The notes under the pieces are model-generated. The model saw nothing but the letters and a program-made list of their open reading frames with translations, ran no database searches and was not told where the DNA came from. This document shows, piece after piece, positions 19,601 to 28,773 of a stretch of DNA of 64,000 bases (positions are counted from its first letter, which is position 1; every line of letters begins with the position of its first letter). This stretch comes from Tillus elongatus (taxonomy: Eukaryota > Arthropoda > Insecta > Coleoptera > Cleridae). The stretch covers positions 14,270,225-14,334,224 of the forward strand of contig OZ023264.1 of the NCBI GenBank assembly GCA_964006375.1, in the 5' to 3' direction. The translations under genes were made by a program, and so were the position numbers.

Positions 19601-22600
19601 AACAAATCAATGGAAACATCATAGCATAAGGTTCATGTTTCAAAGTACACAAATCCTACTATATTATATACTCATGAAGTGCTATGCTTCAAAGTACAAT
19701 AGTATTTTACTTAGTGAATGAAAATTATTTTATGTGATTTAATATGATTGATTCTGGAATAGGACGTGGCAACGCTGTGTTTCAACAGCCGAACGGAGCT
19801 TCGGGACACACTCAAATATGCACAGTCTTGTCGTATCAATCTTAAGGATTACCTTTCTAAGTAATGATAATAAGGTAAATTTGCAGATTAACTCCCAAAC
19901 GCTTTTCAAAAAATTGAAAACAATTTTTTGAAAAGTGTTCGCGAGGTAATCTGCAAATTTACCAATAATAATAATTACTATTAGACCGGATCTTGTTGAT
20001 TCAAGGATACTAAAAACTTTGCCGTTTTAACGAAATGAAAGACCTCCCTGATGTGTTGTTTACACAAAATCCTCCCAACTGACCTTCCTGATCTGTCAAC
20101 ATCAAGGTCATGTGAGTACATATTTCCTTCTTTTAGATGTTAATTAGGCAAACTAATGTCAGGGCAGGTCAGGAAGGTGAGTTGGAAGGATTGTATGTAA
20201 ACAGCACGTCAGAGAGGTTTTTTATTTCATTTAAACGGCAAAAACTCAGTAGAACTGGTATTGCTAGACACAAGTTAACCTAGTGCTCAAAAAACACCAA
20301 GTTAACCTCTATTTTACTATTGAAATTATAATAGCAATACATTTCAAACATAAACTGGATAGACACATGCAATAAATTAAAACAATTTAGAAAACAGCTG
20401 CACTATATCAAATTAACGTTTGATAAGCAAGAGAAACGAATGTGACGATCAAGAAACAAATATATTCGGATAAATAAATGTGGCAACCATGCAAGCAATT
20501 TACGAGTTGACATTCCAATTTCGTAACTGTCGACATTCTCTGTACCTTATATTCAACATTCATCAAAGTACCTTTAATAAATAAATGGCACATTGAAATA
20601 TTTTCTCCTGTATTTGAATTTGCCAAATCAATGTTGGCCTTCGAAGCGTATTCAAACTTAATTATTTAATGGTTATTATCATTAAAATACTAATATCTAA
20701 TCTTAAAATACTAATATCTAATATAAAAATACTAATATCTAATCTTAAAATACTAATATCTAATATTAAAATACGAATATCTAATATTAAAATCCTAATA
20801 TCTAATATTAAGAGAGTAATATTCGTTTTTTTCTACTTCAGGTAAAATTTTCTCCTACCAACTCTGATAGCCTGATATCAGGTTCGACAGATGGTCTAAT
20901 CAACCTGTATGACATCAGTCAGACCAGTGAAGACGATGCGTTAATAGACAGTTTCAACACTAAGTCTTCTGTGGAATCGTTAAGTTGGAGTCGTTTACAG
21001 GGTAAAGATATTATTAGTTGTATTACACACACTGCGGATGTTCAGTTGTGGAGAATAGAAGATGCAGAGCCTTTCATGCACTTCAGGAGAAAGGATGTTG
21101 CCCAAGGGATGATGGTAAGTTAGCTTCTTGTATTGCGTCATTTATTATGTATTTCGCTTAACATGTGAAACACCATGGTGGTCCTTGGGGCTTTCTCAAG
21201 AAATGGCTAACCAACCATGGTGGTCTATGTGAGCCGCTATGTAGTGAACCCATTTCTCTCACTGTACACTCCAGCAGGACAAAACAAACCTAATTCAAGA
21301 TGATAGAGAAACTGCTGTGGTGCATATGTAGTTTTTTTTTCTCCTTCAGGGTTCGTCCTCGGCTTTGCCACCCTGATAGCGCTGCAACCTTTGGGCATAT
21401 GTAGTTACTACATTACAAACTTTTTGATACAAATGAAAATTAAGAATTGTGATCAATTTTTCTGTTTAACAACAGAGCTATTCAATTGTTGGATTATCTT
21501 TCGAACTGTCCCGGTCTTAAAGATGTGTTTTGCTGTACTTAAGGATACCCCCAGCGCAGGTTCCAGTCCGATATAGTTCACCCCGGCACCCCTCTTGGCA
21601 AGAGTGTCCACTGCTACATTGCCATCAAGGTGCGAGTAGGTGGTTTCAATTTATCTCACCTTCTGATGATGAATGAGACAATGATGGTTTTGTGGGTATT
21701 CACAGACAGCTGCTCGCTCTGGCACCAATCAGTCACTACGTTTAGTGTCTCTTGAAGAGTATTTCAAAGTTCCTCTTCCCACATGTCTATTCGGATATAG
21801 GCCTGATGACCTGAAACCGATGTTATAATTTTCTATCATTTCTGCCCTTCCATAAGCTCCATTTAACAGTGCTACAACTTGTTATTGACACACTTTTCAT
21901 CCAACATTTTAACCATCTTTTTATTGTTTGGGCATAATACACCTCCATTGGGTTGAAAAATGACCGGTAGAGTAGCTGGAGGCAAGGTGCCATGACCTGG
22001 TAGTTACCATCAGGGATGTTATAATTTAAATCATTGATTTAATTCGCGATATAAATCAATTGATTTTTAAAATTTAAATCCATTGATTTAAATGAAAAAC
22101 GATTTTTTTATTTAAATCCATTGATTGAATAAAAGTGATGGAAAAGTAACACCGAATTACTAAAATTTCTTGAAAAATACAGTCTGATCCAAGACAGGCA
22201 GTATGGATTCCGTCAGCGGAGATCAACTGCCGACCTCCTTTCCTTTGTCACCCATTCTTGAAACAAGTCTATGGAACTACACGGTGAATCCCAGATTGTC
22301 GCTCCAGACATATCCAAAGCATTCGACCAGATCTGGCACACAGCGCTGCTTAATAAACTTCCGGCCTATGGCCTATCACCAAAACTCTGTACCTGGACAG
22401 CAAATTTCCTCTCCAACCGGAGCATTTCTGTTGTCGTGGATAGCTATTCCTCTAAACTGTATCCAATTAATGCAGGAGTCCTTTAAGGTTCAGCTTTAGC
22501 CCCTACTTTGTTTCTTCTCCACATCAATGATCTCCTCTCTAGCGCATTCAACCCAGTGCACAGTTACGCGGACGACAGCACCCTCTACTTAAGTATACAA

Positions 22601-25600
22601 TATTCTAAGCCTGTCTCTTTAGCCCAATTAGCTGAGGATCGCAGACTCATGGAGGGTACTGTCTCTGTGGGTCTCCAAAAAATATTAGACTGTGGAAGTA
22701 GAACTCTTGTACAATTCAACTCCACCAAATCTCAGTCTTGCTTTCTATCTCATAAGAGATACACCAGCCCCAGTCTATCACAATGAACAACCAACTTATT
22801 CAAAGTAATGAGTCCTTTTCACTTGTTGGCATTTCTGTGGATCGAAATCTCAATTGGCACCAACATGTCACATCAATTGCAGAAGCGGCTGCTAAGAAAT
22901 CAGGTTTTCTCTTTCGGGCTCGCAAATACTTTTCACCAGCTAATCTCTATACCTTATATACTTCACAAATAAGGCCAAACCTCGAATACTGCTCTCACAT
23001 CTGGGGTGCTGCTGCCGCTTCTACATTAGGTATCCTGGACTCAATTCAGAAGAGAGCTATACTTCTCATCGGTGAGCCTACCCTCACCCAAAGGCTGCCA
23101 TCCCTTGCCCACCGACGTGCCATCGGTGACCTCTCTCTCTCTTTTATAGATATCTGCACGGTCACTGCTCAGAGGAGCTTTCTTCCATAGTTCTCCACCT
23201 GCTGCCCCCAACAGATGTACCAGTGGAACAGAGCGAATGCACCCTTTTACTGTCCAGATCACCACTTGTTATGTCCGCTCTTTTGTCCCGAGGACTTCCA
23301 AGTTGTGGAATTTCTTGCCAGCACATGTTTTTCCTTCTCCAAGCCTTCAAGTCCAGAATTAATAAGTTGCCTCTTTCGTCCTTGTTGACACCCACGGTAC
23401 GATAGTATTTAGGCTGTAAGCCCTTGTGGTATGTTGATGAAATAAAATTAAAAAAAAAAAAAATCCTTGTCACGTCTGTTAAGGCGCAATAACTTTCGAA
23501 CGAATTGAGATATCATCTTCAAATTTGGTATCCAGTTAGTACCCGACAAAGGAACGCTTCGAATTGTTTTTGGGTAAGATCGCTTCAGGGGGTGGGGGAT
23601 AAACACGGGGTGATTTGGTGAAAATTGACCTTTTTTCGTTGAAACTCTATTAATATAACGTTTCAGAAGTTTATTGGTACAGGAATACAAATATTTTCTT
23701 TGTGGTCAAGTCATGGACCGTAAATTCATTTTATAAGAATGTCTTTCTGAGGAGAGTAGATTATCACATTTATGTGGAAGTTATGATTCCATTTGCAGCA
23801 CTTTTTTTTTTAAGTTAGAATGCGTGGAAGTAATATTGATTTAAGTATCACACAATCTTGACTGCATTTATTTAGACCTTTTCTTCCGTTTGTGTAGGCT
23901 ACCAGGGCTAGTTCCAAATCCTCTGCAGACCATTTTCCATCATTTACTATACTACCACTGCTAATATAGATAATAACCGAATTTTAACCTTTTTTTACAG
24001 AAGAAAACTGAAGACTTTATTTATGTAGTCAACACTCATTCGCTGAAAGATGGATTATTTTTGTTGGCTGGTTCCAATGCACATGATGGTGAATGTTTTA
24101 GGTCTTTAAATCTTTGTAACAAATTTTTGAAACCAGCAGTTAATTTTTCAGCAAACAAACAAAGGGTGCGATGTAGTTGGTTTAATGAAAATGTAAGTAT
24201 TACATATATATTTCAAAATCCAGATTTATTTTAAATTAACCCAATGAAGCAATAAATGGGTGACATGACAATGAAATATTTTTTTATAACTTAGATAAAT
24301 AAACAAATTGATTTAAACTATTTTATTGAATGTATAACTGCAGTTTCGCTGAAGTTCTCAGCTTTGTCAAATACAGAATGAAAGTAAGATTTTAAACTTC
24401 AATATCTACCCTGTGAGAGAAGATTTGAACCTGTGATGAGCTCTGATAAGTACAATTTGGAGAACCTAATTCATCAGAATATAGTTTTTTGACCCGACGA
24501 TTGTTTCGCTAACAAAGTTAGCGTCATCAAGGGGATGAGTAAACTAAGTGAATAAAGACTAGAACTACTTTCTGATAGTATTACTGTTTCTTCAGGAGTT
24601 CCTCAGGGTTCACATTGTGGACCAGTCCTCTTTAATCTTTTTATCAATGATGTCATGCATTCACTTAAGCATAGTCAGATTTTGATGTTTGCTGATGATA
24701 TCAAAATGTTCAAGATTGTTCGTTCCAGACAGGACGCTTTACTTTTACAGGAAGACTTAAATCGTTTTGCTCGGTGGTGTGGTGACAATCTTCTGACTCT
24801 GAATGTTGATAAGTGTTTCTGCATTACATTCACTAGATCTCAGTTTCCCATTGACGTTGTGTACTTCATGGGCTCTAGTGCTTTACAGAGGAAGGAAATG
24901 ATTAAAGACTTGGGCATTGTATTGGATAGGGAATTATCTTTTAAGGATCACATAGAATACATAGTATCTAAAGCATATAAAATGTTAGGATTTATTCATA
25001 GATCAACTCTGGATTTGTCATGCAATAGCTTGAAAAGGCTGTATTGTGGTCTAGGTCGCTCTTTGTTGGAATGCTCTTCTGTAGTCTGGAGTCCGAATTA
25101 CAATATTTATATCAATCAGATTGAGGCCATACAAAATAGATTCTTAAGGATTTGTGCTTACAGAATGGGCTTGCAGAGAATTGATCTTAACTTTTCTTAT
25201 TTGCGGAATCAGCTGCACTTGTAGTCACTCAGTGGTAGAAGGGTTGTCAGTGGTGTTTGTTTTTTGCATAAATTATTGGTGAATAAAATTGATAGTCCTT
25301 CTTTGCTTGAGATAGTCTCTCTAAGGATTCCGGACCGCACGAGAGCAAGGGAGGTTTTTGTGGTTCCCTGCCATCGAACCACTTATGGCTTTTTCAGTCT
25401 GATGTCGAGAACTGCAAATGAGTATTCGGAGCTCTTGGATATGTTTGATGATTCTGATCGTTCAATTAGAGGCATTTTGAGAGGTGTTATAGATTGAATT
25501 GTCATACATATGGTGTACAGGTTGTGTTTTGCTTTTTTGTTATGTTCTCATATTGAGATAGGTTATTTAAGACTAATGTAGTTTTAGATGTTCTTATTAT

Positions 25601-26400
25601 TGTAAATGGTTGATCCGTTGAATAAATAAATTAAAAAAAAAACTGTGTGTGCACTGGTTTTCTATACTTTCCCTTGCACACATCTCGATGGCATACACTT
25701 CTGCCTGGTGTATGGTTGCGTACTTGCCGAGGTTAGTTGATAGTCTAGCATCGGTGTTGCTCCCATATGCGCCGGTTCCTATTGGTTTTGGAGCCGTCAG
25801 CATACCAGCAGAGCAGAGATCGGCCCTCAATAGGGTCGTTTGATTTTGTTCCCGGTCCTCCCTTTCCGAGAGGACGGTCTTGAAAGACAGATTTCTACTG
25901 ATCTTTGTAGGCATCAAGCCTGAGACCATTCCCAGAATACCATGACCCTCAATGTCATCAAGGAGTCCGGACCCTCCCAGACTGATTTCCTTCGGCATGC
26001 TGTCGGCCGTTTGTTTTAATCTGTACGTTGTCCACCTCGCCACCCTCTCCAACCAAATGTGAAGAGGTGGAATATTCAGGAGGACCTCCAGTGCGGCTGA
26101 TGGAACAGTACTTATCGCGCCCGTTATCATCAGACAAGCTTGTCTCACTAGATGAGCCAGTTTGGCACTCGCGATACCACGAAGTGCCTTGGGCCACCAA
26201 ACTATGGTTCCATATGTTATCATTGGTCTGATAACCACAACATCTGTTTATTAATATTACTTAAGCAATTATACTTTAAATTTGAAATTTATAAATATTA
26301 GTCGCAACATTAATTTTTTTTAATTTTGCAGACAAACCTTTTAATAACAGGTGGAGAAAAAGGTATATTAAACACATGGAACATTGGAAGCACATATTGA
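16693..26400 (+). CDS. WDR89: WDR89-like WD40-repeat protein, six coding exons
   Basis: Coding exons: 16693-16865, 16972-17198, 17428-17612, 20842-21114, 24001-24192 and 26332-26400. All introns are GT-AG and the joints keep frame (TT|A, TCAG|AT, CAG|GTA, ATG|AAG, AAT|ACA). The product is 372 residues against about 387 in human WDR89. Recognisable WD40 blades include ASSSNGEINICKF, NLCYTGTNANIKLWDTR, YMLFWDARN-WESHTDDITQ, DSLISGSTDGLINLYDIS and LLITGGEKGILNTWNIG. The N-terminus is acidic (DVIG-type then MESDDDDT). WD40 propellers are interaction scaffolds; the cellular job of WDR89 is poorly known. A 50-bp GT-AG intron (16640-16689) may separate a 5' UTR exon. Introns 3, 4 and 5 are 3.2, 2.9 and 2.1 kb and hold the mobile elements listed here. 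Confidence 0.93.
18275..18620. repeat. Palindromic dispersed repeat within the 1.93-kb element, copy 1
   Basis: It starts with the GAACCTGTGATGAGTACTGATA motif shared with 6606 and 24426. It ends with CTGCTCCCCGG and TTGCGGAAATAGACCGATGTTA, which match the right end of the repeat at 36430-36765. There is no protein evidence. Confidence 0.55.
18736..18985. repeat. Palindromic dispersed repeat, copy 2
   Basis: TTTTCGCAACTATGGAAAATCAGCGACGACAGGGAGCA, then CCCATTTTGCCGAACCCC and AACGTGCCAAACATCGCATAG, match the left arm of the repeat at 36445-36600. It is inverted relative to the repeat ending near 18590. Confidence 0.55.
19070..19150 (+). repeat. tRNA-like SINE head
   Basis: TGGCGCACCGG resembles a pol III A box and GCTTCAAATCC a B box, about 40 bp apart. 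The text between (GTGTGCCTCTGAAGCCAAGGG) recurs in the element at 36840-36903, on the other strand. This is not a usable tRNA: the acceptor arms do not pair. Confidence 0.5.
19165..19682 (+). repeat. Tandem duplication of a SINE-like body (two units)
   Basis: Unit 1 (about 19165-19402) and unit 2 (about 19403-19682) share AGCAAGTTTAAT, GGGCGTAATGACGCCGGTCC, GTACTATG, GAAACAGGC, TTTCAAAGTACACAAATCCT and ATTCATGAAGTG or its variants. The second unit carries an extra ~40 bp (GTTGGCGTCGCTAATTGGCC). No coding frame. Confidence 0.75.
19875..19961. repeat. Perfect-type hairpin (foldback MITE)
   Basis: GGTAAATTTGCAGATTAACT and the reverse complement AGGTAATCTGCAAATTTACC flank a core that is itself palindromic (TTTTCAAAAAATTG around AAAA), with arms of about 42 bp. 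Single arms of the same family occur at 2198-2260, 53560-53605 and 56868-56890. Confidence 0.8.
20014..20247. mobile_element. Short inverted-repeat MITE
   Basis: Left arm TTTGCCGTTTTAACGAAATG, AGACCTCCCTGATGTG, TTTACA and CCAACTGACCTTCCTGA are mirrored on the right by CAGGAAGGTGAGTTGG, TGTAAACAGCACGTCAGAGAGGT and TTTAAACGGCAAA. Arms are about 80 bp. There is no coding capacity; it lies in WDR89 intron 3. Confidence 0.75.
20680..20815. repeat. 21-bp minisatellite, six to seven units
   Basis: The unit TTAAAATACTAATATCTAATA repeats about six and a half times with single-base changes (for example TACGAAT, TCCTAAT). It ends 25 bp before the WDR89 exon 4 splice acceptor, so copy-number change would alter the distance between branch point region and acceptor. 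Confidence 0.9.
21321..21408 (-). mobile_element. LINE family B, short 3'-tail insertion
   Basis: Read on the minus strand, this is the family B tail (GCGCTATCAGGGTGGCAAAGC, ACGAACCCTGAAGG) and a poly(A). The duplication GCATATGTAGTT occurs at both sides (21323-21334 and 21398-21409). It is older than the copy at 11818, with several base changes. Confidence 0.8.
21540..21790 (-). pseudogene. LINE family B-like RNase H fragment
   Basis: On the minus strand, fragments resemble DSLAKRG and GLEPALGVS of the RNase H region followed by degraded sequence. Stops and shifts are frequent. It lies in WDR89 intron 4. Confidence 0.5.
22010..22130. repeat. ATTTAAATC-rich repeat
   Basis: Repeated TTTAAATCATTGATTTAA and AAATCAATTGATTT blocks form overlapping palindromes. 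The class is unknown. Confidence 0.5.
22131..23462 (+). mobile_element. LINE family A, copy in WDR89 intron 4
   Basis: Starts at the VMEKYINTE-equivalent (GTGATGGAAAAGTAACACCG) and ends in the A-rich tail at 23462. RT frames are split at several points (22203-22499, 22508-22786, 22783-23190). YADD lies near 22564-22575. It is sense with respect to WDR89 and 5'-truncated. Confidence 0.87.
23463..24000. other. WDR89 intron 4, acceptor side
   Basis: No gene is visible. The 23470-23700 part resembles the flank of the TA-type repeats in wording (AACTTTCGAACGAATTGAGA). The last bases form a strong pyrimidine-rich acceptor (CTTTTTTTACAG). Confidence 0.4.
24426..24545 (-). repeat. Hammerhead-like dispersed repeat, copy 2
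   Basis: On the minus strand, 24491-24537 reads CCCC, TTGATGA, a 6-bp stem (GCTAAC/GTTAGC, loop TTT), GAAA, C-AATC-G, TC, GGG. This follows the hammerhead order; the only core departure is T for the first C of CTGATGA. The downstream sequence GCTCATCACAGGTTC matches copy 1. The two stems differ from copy 1 by compensatory changes. Confidence 0.55.
24560..25641 (+). mobile_element. LINE family C (Jockey/CR1-like), 5'-truncated
   Basis: The frame opens in the RT at SSGVPQGSHCGPVLFNLFIN, then MFADDIKMFK (catalytic FADD box near 24690), CGDNLLTLNVDKC and DLGIVLDRELSFKDHI. It continues after a stop near 25222 to the C-terminal part ending at 25497. The 3' end is GAATAAATAAATT plus poly(A) at 25641. 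Different from families A and B. It lies in WDR89 intron 5. Confidence 0.85.
24595..25224 (+). pseudogene. LINE family C reverse transcriptase fragment
   Basis: About 210 open codons include GVPQGS (fingers-palm motif), FADD (paired catalytic Asp) and the thumb region with LLECSSVVWSPNYNIYINQI. The N-terminal endonuclease and first RT motifs are absent. An in-frame TAG at 25222 splits it from the C-terminal 77 codons (25264-25497). It cannot mobilise by itself. Confidence 0.75.
25644..26238 (-). pseudogene. LINE family B-like RT C-terminus and partial RNase H
   Basis: An open minus-strand frame encodes RPMITYGTIVWWPKALRG, ITGAISTVPSAALEVLLNIP and PLHIWLERVARWTTYRL. It then reaches a partial RNase H (GTGAYGSN, HQAEVYAIEMCARE), cut off where the family C poly(A) begins. 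The RT-RNase H layout matches family B but the text is divergent, so it is a related older family. It lies in WDR89 intron 5. Confidence 0.75.
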
Positions 26401-27070
26401 CAAATGGCAAAATATAGAAGAAACTAAGAGTACCTACATTAAAATGTGTTCAGTTTTCAAGAGGGAGATTATTATAAAAATTCGAGATGCAGAATGTGGG
26501 TTATGGTAGCGAATTTCATAAAAATTCGCTAAAGCAGAACTGAATAAAATTAAAACCCATATATATGTACATAATATATAGTTTTAGTATAATATTACTA
26601 AGTTATTTTACTTATATTATAATTTTGTATAAAAAATTGTATATTTTTAGCTTTGGAATGTTGTTGAAGTTCATTTTGCTAAATTGTTTTAATAAACTGA
26701 CGTGTAAATATGTAAAATCTTTTTGAAATATATATGTTTTATAAAAATGAGTTTGATTATCGCCTGACAGGGCAGCAAAATTTCCAGGTTGGAGTATGTG
26801 ACTTACCATAGTTAGAGTTCAATCAATTAAAATGGCATTTCTTTCAGTCCAGCTTAGCCAATTCCGTACTAAGATTGCATTGTGGGGTACCATCAACTTG
26901 AAATGTATGTTTTTTTTAATTTTAATTTAAGTGGCTACAGCTGTTTGTCATCCGCACATTCTCCCCCACTCGTTCTTCTTTTATTCATTTTTTAAAGTTT
27001 CACTTGTAGGTTCCCTTCTCCATAGTGAGTAAATTTCTTCTTTTAGATGGTTCTATTATTGCACTTGTAA
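26401..27070 (+). other. WDR89 3' UTR and downstream DNA
   Basis: Possible polyadenylation signals AATAAA lie at 26543-26548 and 26691-26696. Positions 26486-26535 contain the MITE end GATGCAGAATGTGGGTTATGGTAGCGAA and a nearby inverted AATTCGCT, so part of the 3' UTR would be element-derived. No other gene is seen. Confidence 0.4.
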
Positions 27071-27077
27071 TCTTTTT

Positions 27078-27209
27078 TAGTGAATTTTTATTTAAAAAAA
27101 TTCACTGATAGCGAGGTATCGATGGTGAGACTTTGCAAAAAAAAATTTCAAATGAGCGCGAATTTGGGCCCCTAGAACCCATATCCGGGGTCAGTCTTGA
27201 TTTTTATAT

Positions 27210-27301
<92 letters not shown>

Positions 27302-27600
27302 GTATGTATCCAACCGATAACTCAAAAAATAATTAACCGATTTTGATGAAACTCGGCAAGTGCCTTTCTTTTAATAATAGCTTGGATGAGTTCGTTAGCC
27401 AGAAAAATCGGACAAGGTTTTCTGGGAAAATTTTGAGTTTTCTTTCGCAAAAAGTTTTTTTCTCCGAAAATTACAAAGCTATTTCAATGAAATTTGGTGC
27501 GCATGCTGCTTTAGGAAAGACGTAACTATGTACCAAAATTCAGCTTTCTAGGTTTACAGAAAGTTGAGCTATTAAAATTTGAAATTTATTTTCAATATCA
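27078..27600 (+). repeat. Dispersed repeat with (TA)n core
   Basis: Begins TTTTTTAGTGAATTTTTATT with its inverted partner AAAAAATTCACT 10 bp later. It then carries GATGGTGAGACTTTGC, CCCTAGAACCCATATCCGGG, a (TA)n core at 27219-27288, (TATG)n, and AACCGATTTTGATGAAACTC. The same order occurs at 58515-59160 and 59663-60460. Non-coding. Confidence 0.75.
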
Positions 27601-27924
27601 CCGTGTTTCATTGACAATGGCAAACCTGGCTTGGTATATGAGATCTAGTATGTCTTGAGTGGTTGCCTGGTAACAGATCATTTGATATTATGGCGCAGGT
27701 CTGTTAAGGCTGTAACTGACGTTTATCGTATGGTATTAGATTGTTTATCACAAATTATTTGTGTTATTTGGGAATTTTTATATACAAGAGCAAATTATTC
27801 CTTTACGATTTTATTAATGTTAGTGGGTGGACTAAATAGTGTTTGTTATGTTTTGTCAACACATATAAAAGATCGAAGTTTTACAAAAGGGCTAATATGC
27901 AACAGGTTAGTTATTTTCGTACAA
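27601..27924. other. Intergenic DNA
   Basis: An open frame at 27655-27939 has no recognisable motif and AT-driven composition. Nothing else was seen. Confidence 0.35.
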
Positions 27925-28062
27925 AAAATTCGTCAATGAGGAGACCGAGCCTTTAGAATTTTAAAAAGATTTCTTCAAATGAGCGTAAACTAGGCCCCCT
28001 AGAATCCATATCCGGGTTTATGTTCAGTTTTTATCTGTTTACATATATATAGGGTGACACAT
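27925..28062 (+). repeat. Half copy of the (TA)n repeat
   Basis: AAAAAATTCGTCAATGAGGAG, CTTCAAATGAGCGTAAACTAGG, CCCTAGAATCCATATCCGGG and TTTATCTGTTTACATATATA match the left part of the element, ending where endonuclease-coding sequence begins (GGGTGACAC). Confidence 0.65.
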
Positions 28063-28773
28063 TTCTACGGTTTTCTGGACCCATCTGCCGAGTTTTGTAT
28101 AAGAACACTGTTTTTGTGATCCACCTGTATGGAAGAATAGTATTTGGCCAAGATGATCAGCAAGATGAAGGTTAACTATGTTATGTTGTGACATGGTTAT
28201 AGGGATATTTGTTAAAATGTTATCAATACAGGTCTGTGACTCTATCGTTACATGACTTGGGAGTACTAAAAACGCTATGCATGCCATAGGTTTGAGCCAC
28301 TAAAACCCGTTCAGCTGGACGTTTTGAGTTTAACATAAGTCCACATTATAATCACCAGCTACAAATATTTGGGATGTCGGGTATTTACACTGTATTCTTG
28401 ATAGTTAGGCATCCAATTTCTCAAGAAACTTTCCAAGAGTACTCTGTGGAGGTCTAGAAACTGCCATCACGACTACATTGAGGTCCTTCAGAAATGCTGC
28501 ACTCAGTTCCACATGTCTTTTAATGCAATGTTCCAGAATGTCAACAGAACTAAAAGCCATGCTCCGGCGCACCAGTATCAATACTCCTCCATGAATTGAT
28601 TCTGCCCTGCAAAACATGCTCGCAACTGCAAAGTTCTGGATGACTAGAGACTCAGTATTGAGCCTGTTTAACCAGTGCTCAAAAACACCAACAATATCGA
28701 TCTGCGGTTTATAAGTATTTACAATCATATTTAATCTGTCAAGTTTGTTTGGTAAGCACTGAATATTTAGCAC
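28063..28773 (-). pseudogene. LINE endonuclease fragment (family not A)
   Basis: Minus-strand frames resemble an APE-type endonuclease: MLNIQCLPNKLDRLNMIV, PQIDIVGVFEHWL (E/W motif), GGVLILVRR, VELSAAF and VVMAVSRPPQS. A GDYNVDL-like text follows near 28345 and a DNILTNI text near 28225. Frameshifts are present. Such endonucleases nick target DNA for LINE integration. It meets family A DNA at 28774. Confidence 0.65.

Larger units (their letters stand above)
17927..19853. mobile_element. 1.93-kb terminal-inverted-repeat element in WDR89 intron 3
   Basis: About 110 bp at the left (from GGTAATCCTTAAGATTGATA) and right (reversed, GGTAATCCTTAAGATTGATA ending at 19853) are inverted repeats. Shared text includes GGCTGTT, CACAGCGT, GCCACGTCCTATTCC and GAATCAA. 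Flanks TCTCTAAG (17919-17926) and TTTCTAAG (19854-19861) match at 7 of 8 bases, a candidate 8-bp target duplication as in hAT-type elements. No transposase is visible. The inside holds SINE-like and palindromic repeats. Confidence 0.7.

Noticed and set aside
20680..20815. CRISPR-like array
   Set aside because: It is a head-to-tail 21-bp minisatellite with no spacers.
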